NCBI RefSeq assembly: GCF_036634175.1
Contig: NZ_JAZIFX010000001.1
Coordinates: 7,378,001 to 7,442,000, forward strand
Direction of reading: 5' to 3'
Length of the DNA stretch: 64,000 bases
Source: Streptomyces sp. P9-A2
Lineage (GTDB): Bacteria > Actinomycetota > Actinomycetes > Streptomycetales > Streptomycetaceae
Under the pieces are notes generated by a model. That model saw only the letters and a program-made list of their open reading frames with translations, did no database searches and was not told the DNA's origin. Position numbers and translations under genes: made by a program. How positions within the stretch are numbered: the stretch's first letter is position 1; each line of letters begins with the position of its first letter. Shown here one piece after another: positions 34,006 to 42,732 of the stretch.

Positions 34006-34044
34006 AAGAAGCAGCAGGAAGAAGCAGCAGGAAGAAGCAGCAGG
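34006..34044. repeat. 3 x 13-bp tandem repeat between the transketolase halves
   Basis: AAGAAGCAGCAGG is repeated three times exactly (34006-34018, 34019-34031, 34032-34044). In the transcript (minus strand) it reads CCTGCTGCTTCTT and lies between the stop of the N-terminal half and the start of the C-terminal half. Confidence 0.95.
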
Positions 34045-34055
34045 AGAGGGAAGAT

Positions 34056-34775
34056 TCACGCGTACTTCGGCTCGACCCGGGCCACCACCACGTGCGGCCG
34101 CCCCGGATGCGGCGCGGTGAACGCGGTGTGCAGCGCCTCGTGGTCACGGCCGTCGACCGTGAGCGCGGACCAGCCCGCCGCCTCGAAGCGTGCGGCGATC
34201 CCACCGGGCCGGGCGTGAGTGGCGGAGGAGTTGTCCACGACGACGGTGTGCAGCCGTTCCAGCCCGGCCGGACCGGCGAACGCGATCGCCTCGTGGTTGC
34301 TGCCCTCGTCCAGCTCGGCGTCCCCGATCAGCGCCCACACGGCCGGTCTGTCGAGGCCCTGCGCGCGCAGGCCCAGTGCCGTTCCGACCGCGATCGGCAG
34401 CCCGTGCCCCAGCGATCCGCTGCCGATCTCGACACCTGGCACCAGCGTCCGGTCGGGGTGATGGCCGAGCGGCGAGTCGTACGAGCCGAACCCGGTCAGC
34501 CACTCCACCGGAAGGAAGCCCTTGGCGGCCAGTACGGCGTAGTACGCCATCGGCCCGTGCCCCTTCGACAGCAGGAACCTGTCCCGCTCCCGGTCGTCCC
34601 TCCGCGCCGGCGAGACACGCAGGACCCGGTCGTAGAGCACCCACAGCACGTCCAGGGTGGAGGTCGCCGCCGGCCCGTGCTTCTCGTCGCCGGTCATCCT
34701 GCCCATCAGCGCGGGCAGATCCGCGTAGTCGTAGGCAGCCGTCGTCCTGCGGGTGTGGTCCTCGGTGATCGTCAT
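34056..34775 (-). CDS. transketolase N-terminal subunit (ThDP-binding)
   Basis: ATG 34775 gives 239 residues. The ThDP/Mg motif is present as GDAELDEGSNHEA (GDG...N type, with Ala for the second Gly). LLSKGHGPMAYYAVLA and GSLGHGLPIAVGTALG are standard transketolase blocks. It pairs with the downstream gene in one transcript. Such split transketolases often belong to specialised sugar metabolism rather than the central pathway. Confidence 0.9.
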   Translation of the reverse strand: MTITEDHTRRTTAAYDYADLPALMGRMTGDEKHGPAATSTLDVLWVLYDRVLRVSPARRDDRERDRFLLSKGHGPMAYYAVLAAKGFLPVEWLTGFGSYDSPLGHHPDRTLVPGVEIGSGSLGHGLPIAVGTALGLRAQGLDRPAVWALIGDAELDEGSNHEAIAFAGPAGLERLHTVVVDNSSATHARPGGIAARFEAAGWSALTVDGRDHEALHTAFTAPHPGRPHVVVARVEPKYA

Positions 34776-34917
34776 ACGGCGATCGTGCGACCTCAACCGA
34801 ACTTGAGGTCAAGGGCCGCCCTCATGGCCCGGACAAAGGGGTGCGCGATCACCGCCCTGGGTGCGGTATTGTTTCCGTGCACGTCGACGCCGGGAAATTA
34901 CCAGGTCAGACGGGCAA

Positions 34918-34991
<74 letters not shown>

Positions 34992-35008
34992 CTTAATGAA
35001 GTCGCGGA

Positions 35009-35048
35009 TCGAGGGGCGGTTCCGGAGAAATCCGGAACCGCCCCTCGA
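35009..35048 (+). terminator. hairpin terminator after tRNA-Pro copy 1
   Basis: A perfect 18-bp stem closed by a GAAA tetraloop (35027-35030), 18 bases after the tRNA. Confidence 0.9.
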
Positions 35049-35194
35049 CCGTTCCCGGGCACGGCTTCACCGCAGGCCGAAAGCCGTCTTCGGGAATGAG
35101 GGGCCGGCCTCCGTGGTTGCCGTGGGCAATGGTGGGAGCTGCTGAGACCTGCGGTCGCTCGTTCGCCGCCGCCCCTTCTGATGTGGAGCTGCTC

Positions 35195-35872
35195 ATGACC
35201 ACAGCGCGGGATCTGCTCGTCGTCGTCATCGACACCCGTTCCGGTACGTCCGTCGAGCAGGGCGATCTGTCGCTGGCGCTCGCGGGAGCGGAGCTGATCG
35301 ACCTCATCGACGCCGGGGCCGCCGACCTCGACGGAGACCGGGTGGTGCCGGGTCCGCGACAGGCGGCGGAGCCCGCAGCGGAGTCGGGCACCGACGATCC
35401 CCTGCTGCGGCAGGCCGCGTCCTCGCTGGTCCGGCAGGAACCTCACGAGCCGGTCGAGGACTGGCTGTGGCGCCGGGGCCGCGACCTGGGAGCCGCGTAT
35501 CTCGCGGAGCTGGAGACCACGGGCTCGGCTGCCGCCCGTTGGCGGGCCCGGAAGCCGTTGCTGAGCATCGACCCGGCGGCGCTGGCCGACTCGTCGGCGC
35601 GCCGCCACGCGAACGACCGCTGGGCGGCGCAGGAACCCGTACTCACCGCCCTCGCCGCCGCCGCGGGCGTCGGCGCCCGGTACGAAGGCGAGCCGGACGA
35701 CGGCGACCCGGGTGACGGCTCCGAGGGCCGGGACGATCTCACGAACCTGGGCGACGACCGGGTCGTGACCGTGCTGGCCGCGGTCAACGAAGCCGTCGTC
35801 GAACTGGCCGGTGTGCGGCAACGACGGGCCGTCGAGACGGCGGCCTTCGACAACATCTGGCGTGCAGTCTGA
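35195..35872 (+). CDS. GPP34 (GOLPH3-like) family phosphoprotein
   Basis: ATG 35195 (225 residues) starts MTTARDLLVVVIDTRSGTSV, the usual opening of bacterial GPP34 proteins; a GTG at 35096 would run closer to the tRNA. LALAGAELIDLIDAGAADLD and the helical C-terminus (LTNLGDDRVVTVLAAVNEAV) fit the family. Eukaryotic homologues bind phosphatidylinositol-4-phosphate at the Golgi; the bacterial role is unknown. Convergent with the NUDIX-like gene. Confidence 0.85.
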   Translation: MTTARDLLVVVIDTRSGTSVEQGDLSLALAGAELIDLIDAGAADLDGDRVVPGPRQAAEPAAESGTDDPLLRQAASSLVRQEPHEPVEDWLWRRGRDLGAAYLAELETTGSAAARWRARKPLLSIDPAALADSSARRHANDRWAAQEPVLTALAAAAGVGARYEGEPDDGDPGDGSEGRDDLTNLGDDRVVTVLAAVNEAVVELAGVRQRRAVETAAFDNIWRAV

Positions 35873-35956
35873 CCCGGCTGTGAAGGGACACGGGGCCGAC
35901 GGACGGCAGGGGGCGCGACCTTCGCGGTACGACGGAGGCGCCCCCCCCGCGCCGCG

Positions 35957-36493
35957 TCAGCTCAGGCAGCCGGCGTGTGCCAGGGCCTGCCTCAGCAGTA
36001 CCCCGTGCCCGCCCGGCATCTCGCTCTGCACCGCCTCCGACAGCGCCTCCCGCGGGCTGAACCACACCAGGTCGAGGGCGTCCTGCCGGGGCCGGCAGTC
36101 ACCCGTCACCGGCACGATGTAGGCGAGGGACACCGCGTGCTGACGCGGATCGTGGTACGGCGTGACCCCGTGCGTGGGGAAGTACTCGGCGACCGTGAAC
36201 GGCTGGAGCGACGCCGGGACATGAGGCAGCGCCACCGGGCCGAGGTCCTTCTCCAGGTGGCGCAGCAGCGCGTCCCGGATGCGCTCGTGGTGCAGCACCC
36301 GGCCGGAGACCAGCGTCCGGCTGACCGTGCCGTCCGGTCCGATGCGCAGCAGCAGGCCTACGCTGACGACTTCGCCGCTGTCGTCGACACGTACGGGGAC
36401 GGACTCGACGTACAGGATCGGCATGCGGGCACGTGTCATCTCCAGTTCGTCGGAGGAAAGCCATCCCGGCGTGGTTTCGGTCGTGTCAGACAT
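35957..36493 (-). CDS. NUDIX-like (DUF4916) protein with degenerate Nudix box
   Basis: 178 residues. The NUDIX fold is recognisable (PILYVESVPVRVDDSGEVVS, LVSGRVLHHERIRDALLRHL), but where G-x5-E-x7-REUxEE is expected the sequence reads G-x5-E-x7-RHLEKD. One or more catalytic glutamates are therefore missing. It matches the DUF4916 branch common in actinomycetes. It probably binds rather than hydrolyses nucleotides, or has a different active site. Likely the second gene after the DUF574 methyltransferase, with 112 bp between. Confidence 0.8.
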   Translation of the reverse strand: MSDTTETTPGWLSSDELEMTRARMPILYVESVPVRVDDSGEVVSVGLLLRIGPDGTVSRTLVSGRVLHHERIRDALLRHLEKDLGPVALPHVPASLQPFTVAEYFPTHGVTPYHDPRQHAVSLAYIVPVTGDCRPRQDALDLVWFSPREALSEAVQSEMPGGHGVLLRQALAHAGCLS

Positions 36494-36605
36494 TGCTTGA
36501 TCATACTTTCGACGGTTCGGGCTGACGAGGACGGCCGCTCCGCGGTGGTGTTGTCCTCCACGACGGGTTCGGCCGGGCCGGCGGATACGGGGGGTCCGGG
36601 AGGTG

Positions 36606-37418
36606 TCAGGGCTTCACGGCCACGGCGCCGTACCGCGGTACCACCGGGGCGGAGCCGGCCCGGGCGTGCCACTGCGAGCAGGACACCAGTCCGGGCCCGA
36701 CCGGGTTCAGCGCTTCGAGTAACGCGGAGATGTCCTCGGCGCTACGAGCCGTGATCGGGGGAGTGGCGTTCTCGTTCCAGAACTCCATCGCGGGGAGCTG
36801 GTCCTCGCCGCGCATCCCGGCGCCGTGGGCGGGGTGGGTGAGGACGAGGAAGCTGCCGGAGGGGACTGTGTCCATGATCCGTCGGGCGGTTCCGCGCGCC
36901 TTCTCGGTGTCGAGGACGAAGGTGAGGATGCCCGGCGTCCTCGCCGCGGCCGGGCGGTCGAAGTCGAGGGTTTCGGCGGCTCGTCCGAGTAGGGCGTCCG
37001 GGGCGTGCACATCGGCTTCGACGGAGTCGGTGGCGCCGTCCCTGGTGCCGGTGAGCAGGGTCCGGGCGGGCATCGGCACGACCGGATCGCTGTCGACGTG
37101 GACGATCCGGGAGCCGGGCGCGATCCGCTGGGCGATCTCGTGGGTGTTGTCCGCGGCGGGGAGTCCGGTGCCGACGGCGGGGGAGTGCCGCACACCGCGC
37201 TCACCGGCCGGGTACGTGACGGCCCGCCCCGGGAACTCCCGGTCCGCGCGGGCGATGTCCCGGACGACGGGGACGAGCGAGGCGAGCTGGTCGCCGGCCT
37301 GCCGGTCGACCTCGTAGGTGTCCTTGCCGCCGATCCAGTGGTTCCCCACGCGTGCGTGGTGCGCCACCGAGGTGGCCGGCCGCGTCGAGCCGCGCGGCGG
37401 GGTGTGGCTCTCACCCAT
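36606..37418 (-). CDS. SAM-dependent methyltransferase, DUF574 family, with TTA codon
   Basis: ATG 37418 (270 residues); the longer frame upstream is Pro/Arg-rich and unlikely. VGNHWIGGKDTYEVDRQAGD, GTGLPAADNTHEIAQ (SAM-binding loop) and IVHVDSDPVV identify the DUF574/Methyltransf_19 group, abundant in Streptomyces and of unknown substrate. A TTA leucine codon at 36720-36722 makes full translation dependent on bldA. Confidence 0.87.
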   Translation of the reverse strand: MGESHTPPRGSTRPATSVAHHARVGNHWIGGKDTYEVDRQAGDQLASLVPVVRDIARADREFPGRAVTYPAGERGVRHSPAVGTGLPAADNTHEIAQRIAPGSRIVHVDSDPVVPMPARTLLTGTRDGATDSVEADVHAPDALLGRAAETLDFDRPAAARTPGILTFVLDTEKARGTARRIMDTVPSGSFLVLTHPAHGAGMRGEDQLPAMEFWNENATPPITARSAEDISALLEALNPVGPGLVSCSQWHARAGSAPVVPRYGAVAVKP

Positions 37419-37821
37419 GTCTCCCCTCCCTCTCCCGCCCTTCCCGGCGACCGGATCCGGCCGCCGCGGCCATTGTGCCCGCGCAGTGATCACATTGTCC
37501 CGGGAATGGGGGAGCGGGCGCGGGCGGGAGAGGAGAGGGAATGCCAACGGGAGACGGGCAGCGTCGGGCACCCGTCGTCGGGCTTCGTCACGCCTCGACG
37601 GGGGTTGGGAGCTGCTGGAGTTTGGCTGAGTACGAGTGTGTTCTGGTGTGCGTGAGTGAGCGCGGACGGGCGCGGTCACAGCCGGGGGTGGGTGCTGTCC
37701 TGCCGGCAGGGGGGGAATGGGGGTTCGTCTGCCGAATGCGTGACCTTCACCCGTGGTGCTCGTTGGACGGGGTGAGCAGGTTTTCTGGGCCGGGCTGGGC
37801 TGAAGGGGCGGGGGTGCAGGG
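37419..37821. other. intergenic region before the TnpB-like gene
   Basis: 403 bp with no recognisable gene, tRNA or clear inverted terminal repeat. It is G-rich near 37680-37810. It should contain the leftward promoter of the DUF574 gene and the left boundary of the TnpB-like element, but no boundary can be pointed to. Confidence 0.35.
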
Positions 37822-39492
37822 ATGGACAAAGGACTGCGCAAGCTCGCGGCGCCGTCTGTGGTGCCCGGCCCGTCGGGGGTGGCCGTCCGTACCCGGCTGG
37901 GGCAGCTCACCGCTCGCGATGAGGAGGTGCTGCGGCGGGTGGGCGCGCATCTGGGCGCGCTGGCCTGTCGTGACCTGAAGACCCGCTGCCACGACGGTCT
38001 CGAGCACGATGCGCAGGCATGGGCGGTGCGCAAGCGGGAGCTGACCCCGCTCTCGTCGGCCCGCTGGGCGGGTGCGATCACCAAGGCGACGCACGATCAG
38101 TGGGCGCTGGCCCGGCGCTGCGCGCTCGCCCACCTCCAGAACCTGGAGGCGGGGGTGCGCACCCTGCGCCACCGGCTGGCGCTGCCACTCGGTGCGAAGG
38201 GCGGTAAGCGGGCGCCGGGGGGTTATCGCAGTCGGCGGGAGTGGCATGCCAAGGCCCGCCGCCTGCGCGTGCTGGAGGACCGGCTGGCGCAAGAACGCGC
38301 CGCCTGGACGGCCGGGCGCGTGCGCGTGGTGCGCGGTGGCGGGCGTCTGGCCCGGATGCGGCACCAGCTGCCCGCCGCGCAGCTCACCGAGGACCAGTGG
38401 CGTGCACGCTGGGAGGCGGCCCGCTGGTTTCTGCGGGCGGACGGGGAGAGCGGGAAACGCTACGGGAACGAGACGATCCGCATCAGTCCCAGCGGTGAGG
38501 TCAGCATCAGGCTGCCCGCCCCCCTCGCAGGCCTGGCCAATGCCCCGCACGGCCGGTATGTCCTCACCGGCCGGGTCGGGTTTGCGCACCGGGGGACGCA
38601 GTGGGCCGACCGGGTGGCCGCGAACCGGGCCGTCGCCTACCGCATTCACCACGACACGGTCCGGGCCCGCTGGTATGTGACCGCCTCCTGGCAGCAACCC
38701 GTCACGCGCACGGTGCCTCTGGCGGCGGCGCTCGCGCACGGGGTGATCGGGGTGGACACCAACGCCGACCACCTCGCCGCCTGGCGCCTGGACGTGCACG
38801 GCAACCCGACCGGGAATCCGCGCCGCTTCTCCTACGACCTGACCGGCACCGCCGGCCACCGCGACGCCCAGCTCCGCCACGCCCTGACCCGGCTGCTCAA
38901 CTGGGCCCGCACCTGTGGGGTGCGGGCGATCGCGGTGGAGGACCTGGACTTCACCGCGGAGAAGACCCGCGAGAAACACGGCCGCAACAGGAGATTTCGG
39001 CGGCTGATTGCCGGCCTGCCCACCGGCCGGCTCCGCGCCCGCCTCGTCTCGATGACCGACGCCACCGGCATCACCGTCATCGCCGTCGACCCCGCCTACA
39101 CCTCGAAGTGGGGCGCCCAGCACTGGCAGAAACCCCTCACCAGCACCACCCGTAAGACCAGCCTCCCCCAAGCTCTCGACTGCGCTCAAGCAGGGGGCAC
39201 CCCCATCGACGCAGCCGCCGTGGCGATCGCACGACGCGCCCAGGGCTACTCGATCCGGCGTCGGACGACACCGCCCCGCACCCACCAGAGCGATGGATGC
39301 GGGCATCGGACCGTCCAGGCCGCACCGGACACCCCCGGGCGTGAGGAAACCCGCCGCCGCCTTCCCGGACCACGGACCCGATCCGTGCCACCGGACGCGG
39401 AACGAACGCGGGCGACCAGGACACCCAACACCGTTCGGGATGTCCGCGGTGAGCGGGAACGGGTCCAGGACCCACTCCTGCTCACTGACTAG
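37822..39492 (+). CDS. TnpB-like (IS200/IS605 OrfB) RuvC nuclease-family protein
   Basis: 556 residues. The three RuvC motifs are visible: IGVDTNADHLAAWRLD (Asp I), IAVEDLDF (Glu II) and PIDAAAVAIARRAQGY (Asp III). SKWGAQHWQKP lies between II and III, where a CxxC zinc ribbon normally sits, and no CxxC pair is present. No TnpA gene is adjacent. TnpB proteins are guide-RNA nucleases of transposons; this branch may be domesticated or inactive. A REP-like palindrome lies in frame just before motif III. The 3' end overlaps the convergent dps-like gene by 11 bp. Confidence 0.82.
   Translation: MDKGLRKLAAPSVVPGPSGVAVRTRLGQLTARDEEVLRRVGAHLGALACRDLKTRCHDGLEHDAQAWAVRKRELTPLSSARWAGAITKATHDQWALARRCALAHLQNLEAGVRTLRHRLALPLGAKGGKRAPGGYRSRREWHAKARRLRVLEDRLAQERAAWTAGRVRVVRGGGRLARMRHQLPAAQLTEDQWRARWEAARWFLRADGESGKRYGNETIRISPSGEVSIRLPAPLAGLANAPHGRYVLTGRVGFAHRGTQWADRVAANRAVAYRIHHDTVRARWYVTASWQQPVTRTVPLAAALAHGVIGVDTNADHLAAWRLDVHGNPTGNPRRFSYDLTGTAGHRDAQLRHALTRLLNWARTCGVRAIAVEDLDFTAEKTREKHGRNRRFRRLIAGLPTGRLRARLVSMTDATGITVIAVDPAYTSKWGAQHWQKPLTSTTRKTSLPQALDCAQAGGTPIDAAAVAIARRAQGYSIRRRTTPPRTHQSDGCGHRTVQAAPDTPGREETRRRLPGPRTRSVPPDAERTRATRTPNTVRDVRGERERVQDPLLLTD
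39162..39207 (+). repeat. REP-like palindromic element inside the TnpB-like gene
   Basis: CCTCCCCCAAGCTCTCGACT (39162-39181) continues through CAGGGGGCACCCCCATC to 39207. CCCCC-N-GGGGG-CA-CCCCC allows alternative hairpins. This resembles a repeat I recall as common between genes in Streptomyces. Here it is translated as a segment that interrupts the usual spacing before RuvC motif III. Confidence 0.65.
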
Positions 39493-39964
39493 GAACGGTG
39501 TTCTCCGCCTCGAACATCCAGCGCTGCTTCTCCAGCTCGGCGGTGACGGAGATCAGCAGGTCCTGGGTGACCGGGTCCGCCTTCTCGGTGGCGTCGACGC
39601 GCTCGCGCAGCCGTACGATCGCGGCCCCCAGCGCCTCCGCCAGCAGCCGCACGACATCCGCGTCGCGCAGCAGGCCCTCCTCGGGGACGGGCAGGGCGAA
39701 GACCTTGGCGATGGTCTCCGGACGGCCGTCCGGCGGCACCCCGAGCGTCGCGGCCCGCTCCGCGACCGTGTCGGCCCCGGTGCGCGCGGTCGAGACCACT
39801 TCGTCCAGCTGGAGGTGGACCGAGCGGAACCTCGGACCCACGACGTTCCAGTGGGCCTGCTTGCCGATCAGCGAGAGGCCGAGGAGATCCACCAGGGTCT
39901 CCTGGAGTGCCTTGCCGGCGACCCGGCGGGCCTCGTCGGGCAGGGTGCTCCGCACAACGGTCAT
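39482..39964 (-). CDS. Dps-family DNA-protecting ferritin-like protein
   Basis: ATG 39964 with GAAGGAG upstream gives 160 residues. SLIGKQAHWNVVGPRFRSVH and LQLDEVVSTARTGADTVAER carry the intersubunit ferroxidase ligands (His, Asp, Glu). Dps dodecamers oxidise and store iron and shield DNA in stress. Divergent from the TauE/SafE permease. Confidence 0.92.
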   Translation of the reverse strand: MTVVRSTLPDEARRVAGKALQETLVDLLGLSLIGKQAHWNVVGPRFRSVHLQLDEVVSTARTGADTVAERAATLGVPPDGRPETIAKVFALPVPEEGLLRDADVVRLLAEALGAAIVRLRERVDATEKADPVTQDLLISVTAELEKQRWMFEAENTVPSQ

Positions 39965-40179
39965 GGGGTATCGCTCCTTCTCGAATCCTTGGATGTTCCG
40001 CGAACGCGCGGGTGCCCTCGTTCCCCCGGCACAAACGCGGGCACGCCCCGGGGGCGGGCCCGGCCACGCGGCACGGTGCGCGCAGGCGGCGGCAGAGAAC
40101 GCCGTGCGAGGTGCGAGCAGCCGACAGACGAGACGGTGCTTACGGCGACCGTTGGGTGGACATAGCATCAATCCCCGCA

Positions 40180-40995
40180 ATGGACATGATGACGCTCTGG
40201 CACCTCACCGGCTGGGAATTCGCCGCCCTCGCCTTCGCCGCCCTGCTCGTGGGCTTCTCCAAGACCGCCGTCAGCGGGGCCAACACGGTCAGCCTCGCCA
40301 TCTTCGCGGCGATGCTGCCCGCCCGCGCCTCCACCGGCGTACTGCTGCCCATCCTGATCGCCGGGGACGTGCTTGCCGTCCTCACCTACCGGCGGCACGC
40401 CCACTGGCCCACCCTGTGGCGGCTGTTCCCCGCGGTCGCGGCCGGTGTCGTCGTCGGCACCTTCTTCCTGATGTGGGCGGACGACGAAGCCGTGGGGACG
40501 TCGATCGGGGCGATCCTGCTGCTGATGGCCGCGGTGACGGTGTGGCGGCGGCGAGCGGCGGACCGGGCCGCGCAAGCCGCCGTCGACGGCGAAGGGGAAC
40601 CGCGCGAACGGAGTGGACCCGAGGAGGTCACCTCGAGGGCCGGCCGGATCAAGGCCCGCTCGTACGGCGTCCTCGGCGGCTTCACCACCATGGTCGCCAA
40701 CGCGGGCGGGCCGGTGATGTCCCTGTACCTGCTCTCCGCCGGCTTCAGGAAGCTGGGCTTCCTGGGGACATCGGCGTTCTTCTTCCTGATCGTCAACACG
40801 TCCAAGGTGCCGTTCAGCGTGGGTCTCGGACTGATCGACGCGGAGTCCCTGCTGCTCGACGCGGCGCTCGTGCTGTTCGTCGTGCCCGGCGCGCTGCTCG
40901 GGAAATGGGCCGTGAGCCGGATCAACCAGCGGCTGTTCGAGCAACTGGTGATCGCGGCGACGGTGGTGGGCGGCGTACAGCTGCTGGTGCGCTGA
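40180..40995 (+). CDS. TauE/SafE-family sulfite/anion permease
   Basis: ATG 40180 (271 residues). About seven to eight hydrophobic segments with the family pattern: LLVGFSKTAVSGANTVSLAI in the first half and GFTTMVANAGGPVMSLYLL in the second. These proteins move sulfite, sulfoacetate or related anions across the membrane. A charged cytoplasmic loop spans about residues 126-165. The stop codon is the start of a heptamer repeat. Confidence 0.9.
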   Translation: MDMMTLWHLTGWEFAALAFAALLVGFSKTAVSGANTVSLAIFAAMLPARASTGVLLPILIAGDVLAVLTYRRHAHWPTLWRLFPAVAAGVVVGTFFLMWADDEAVGTSIGAILLLMAAVTVWRRRAADRAAQAAVDGEGEPRERSGPEEVTSRAGRIKARSYGVLGGFTTMVANAGGPVMSLYLLSAGFRKLGFLGTSAFFFLIVNTSKVPFSVGLGLIDAESLLLDAALVLFVVPGALLGKWAVSRINQRLFEQLVIAATVVGGVQLLVR

Positions 40996-41048
40996 GCCGG
41001 GAGCCGGGAGCCGGGAGCCGGGAGCCGGGAGCCGGGAGCCGGGAGCCG
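40994..41048 (+). repeat. GAGCCGG heptamer tandem repeat
   Basis: Seven perfect GAGCCGG units (40994-41042) and one partial. The array begins inside the TGA stop of the permease gene and lies 16 bp from the convergent kinase gene end. The length is probably variable between strains. Confidence 0.95.
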
Positions 41049-41064
41049 TTGCTGTGCGCCGGGT

Positions 41065-42468
41065 CTACCTTCCGAGGAAGGGCCCCTGTCCTCCCGGGAC
41101 GTCAGGGATCTCCGGATGGTGCCGGAACCGGCTCGGAGCCGCCGTCCGGCCGACCGTCGCCGCCAGTTTGCGCAGTCGTCGCCAGTTCAGGCGCGGGGGC
41201 GCCTGGGCCACGCCGGGCCGTCTGCGTGGGACGCGGACGCGGAGCGCGCCGGGTGCGATACGGCAGCGGACGGGCGCGGGCAGCAGCAGGGCCTCCCCGT
41301 CGACCCCGGCCTCGATTTCCACGCGGTCGCTCTCGATGAGGACCTCGGGGGCGGTCAGGATGGTGAGCCGGTCCCGCGAGGGGTCCAGCAGCAGCGCGGC
41401 GGCGTCGACCGGGCCCTCCACCCTGACGCCGAGGACCCCGAGCAGGCCCGAGTCGAGCCGCTCCCGCCGGCCGAGGCCGAAGGGGTCGTCGGTGCGGTAG
41501 GGGTTGTTGCTGACCAGGACCGCCTGCGGCGCGTCGAGCGTGGTGTCCCCGGCGCGGGCGACCAGCCGGGCCCCCTGCTGCCCGGTGAGCAGGTCGGGCA
41601 GCATCTCCAGACTGGTGCCGATCTTGTCGTCCCGGTAGGCCGGGCTCTGCACGATCGACGCGTACGCGCCGAAGGACGCGTTGTTCACGAAGGGCTGGTC
41701 ACCGGCGAAACCCAGATCGACGCGCAGCTCCACCCCGTCGGTGAGCGCGTCCAGGCAGGCCGCCGGATCGCCGCGGTCCAGGCCCAGGTCCAGGGCGAAG
41801 TGGTTGCGGGTCCCGGCGCTGATGACCAGGAACGGGATGTCGTGCTCGGCGGCCACGGCCGCGACCAGCGCCTGCGTGCCGTCGCCGCCCGCCGCGCCCA
41901 GCAGATCCGCGCCGCCCTCGACGGCCTCCCGGGCCATCGCGGTCACGTCGTTCTCCTTCTCCGGATCGAGCAGGAGGACGCGGGCGCCCAGCCGTTCCGC
42001 CTTCTCCCGCAGCCGGTAGCGGCCCACTTTGCCGCCACCCGACCGCGGATTCATGATGAGCACCGCCCGCCGGGGCGACGGCGCCCGCCGTTCCCTCGGC
42101 CGTTCCCGCGGCCGCTCGCTGCCCGTCCCGCGCAGCGCGAAGCGCCCGCTCCACACGGCCAGCGCCCACAACGCCAGCGACACCGGAAGAGCCCAGAACA
42201 GGAGGGCCGCGTACAGGGCGATGACGGCCACGGGCACACACACGGCCACCAGCGCGGCCACCCAGCGCAGCGGTCCCCGCAGCGTGAGCGTCCACCACAG
42301 CGCGGCGGCACTGAGGGCGAGCCCCGCCGCGCCGCAGAACAGCAGCACCAGGCCCTGCAGGCCCCCGTAGAGGAGCGGGACCACCACCGCGAGCGCGGCG
42401 GCGACCAGGGCCACCCGCGCGGCCCACCGCTGGGCCCGGTAGGCCCGCCTGCTCAAGTCCACGGCCAT
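41065..42468 (-). CDS. diacylglycerol/lipid kinase-family membrane protein
   Basis: ATG 42468 (467 residues; an ATG eight codons upstream is possible). Four hydrophobic segments (about residues 20-115) precede a soluble DAGK catalytic domain beginning VLIMNPRSGGGK, with the ATP-binding GGDGTQAL and AGTRNHFALDLG. It should phosphorylate diacylglycerol or another membrane lipid. The N-terminal membrane domain is an extension relative to DgkB. Convergent with the permease gene. Confidence 0.88.
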   Translation of the reverse strand: MAVDLSRRAYRAQRWAARVALVAAALAVVVPLLYGGLQGLVLLFCGAAGLALSAAALWWTLTLRGPLRWVAALVAVCVPVAVIALYAALLFWALPVSLALWALAVWSGRFALRGTGSERPRERPRERRAPSPRRAVLIMNPRSGGGKVGRYRLREKAERLGARVLLLDPEKENDVTAMAREAVEGGADLLGAAGGDGTQALVAAVAAEHDIPFLVISAGTRNHFALDLGLDRGDPAACLDALTDGVELRVDLGFAGDQPFVNNASFGAYASIVQSPAYRDDKIGTSLEMLPDLLTGQQGARLVARAGDTTLDAPQAVLVSNNPYRTDDPFGLGRRERLDSGLLGVLGVRVEGPVDAAALLLDPSRDRLTILTAPEVLIESDRVEIEAGVDGEALLLPAPVRCRIAPGALRVRVPRRRPGVAQAPPRLNWRRLRKLAATVGRTAAPSRFRHHPEIPDVPGGQGPFLGR

Positions 42469-42732
42469 GACTCCTCCAGTCGCCGGCGTCATCGTAGGCC
42501 GTACGGACCAGGGAGACGTCGGCTTCCGCGCCCTGGTCGCGGCGCATGTCCGACATCCGCGGGCCTACCCCGTTCCCGTGCCCGTCCTGATTCCTCCCGG
42601 CCCTCACCACGACTCGTTCCGGCCCTCGCCGCGCCCTTTCCCGTTCAGCCGCGCGACGCCGACACCGGGCGCACCGCGTCCGCACGCCGTCCCGGCCCCT
42701 GTGCCGGGAGTCGTCGTCCGGGAACCTCCCGC

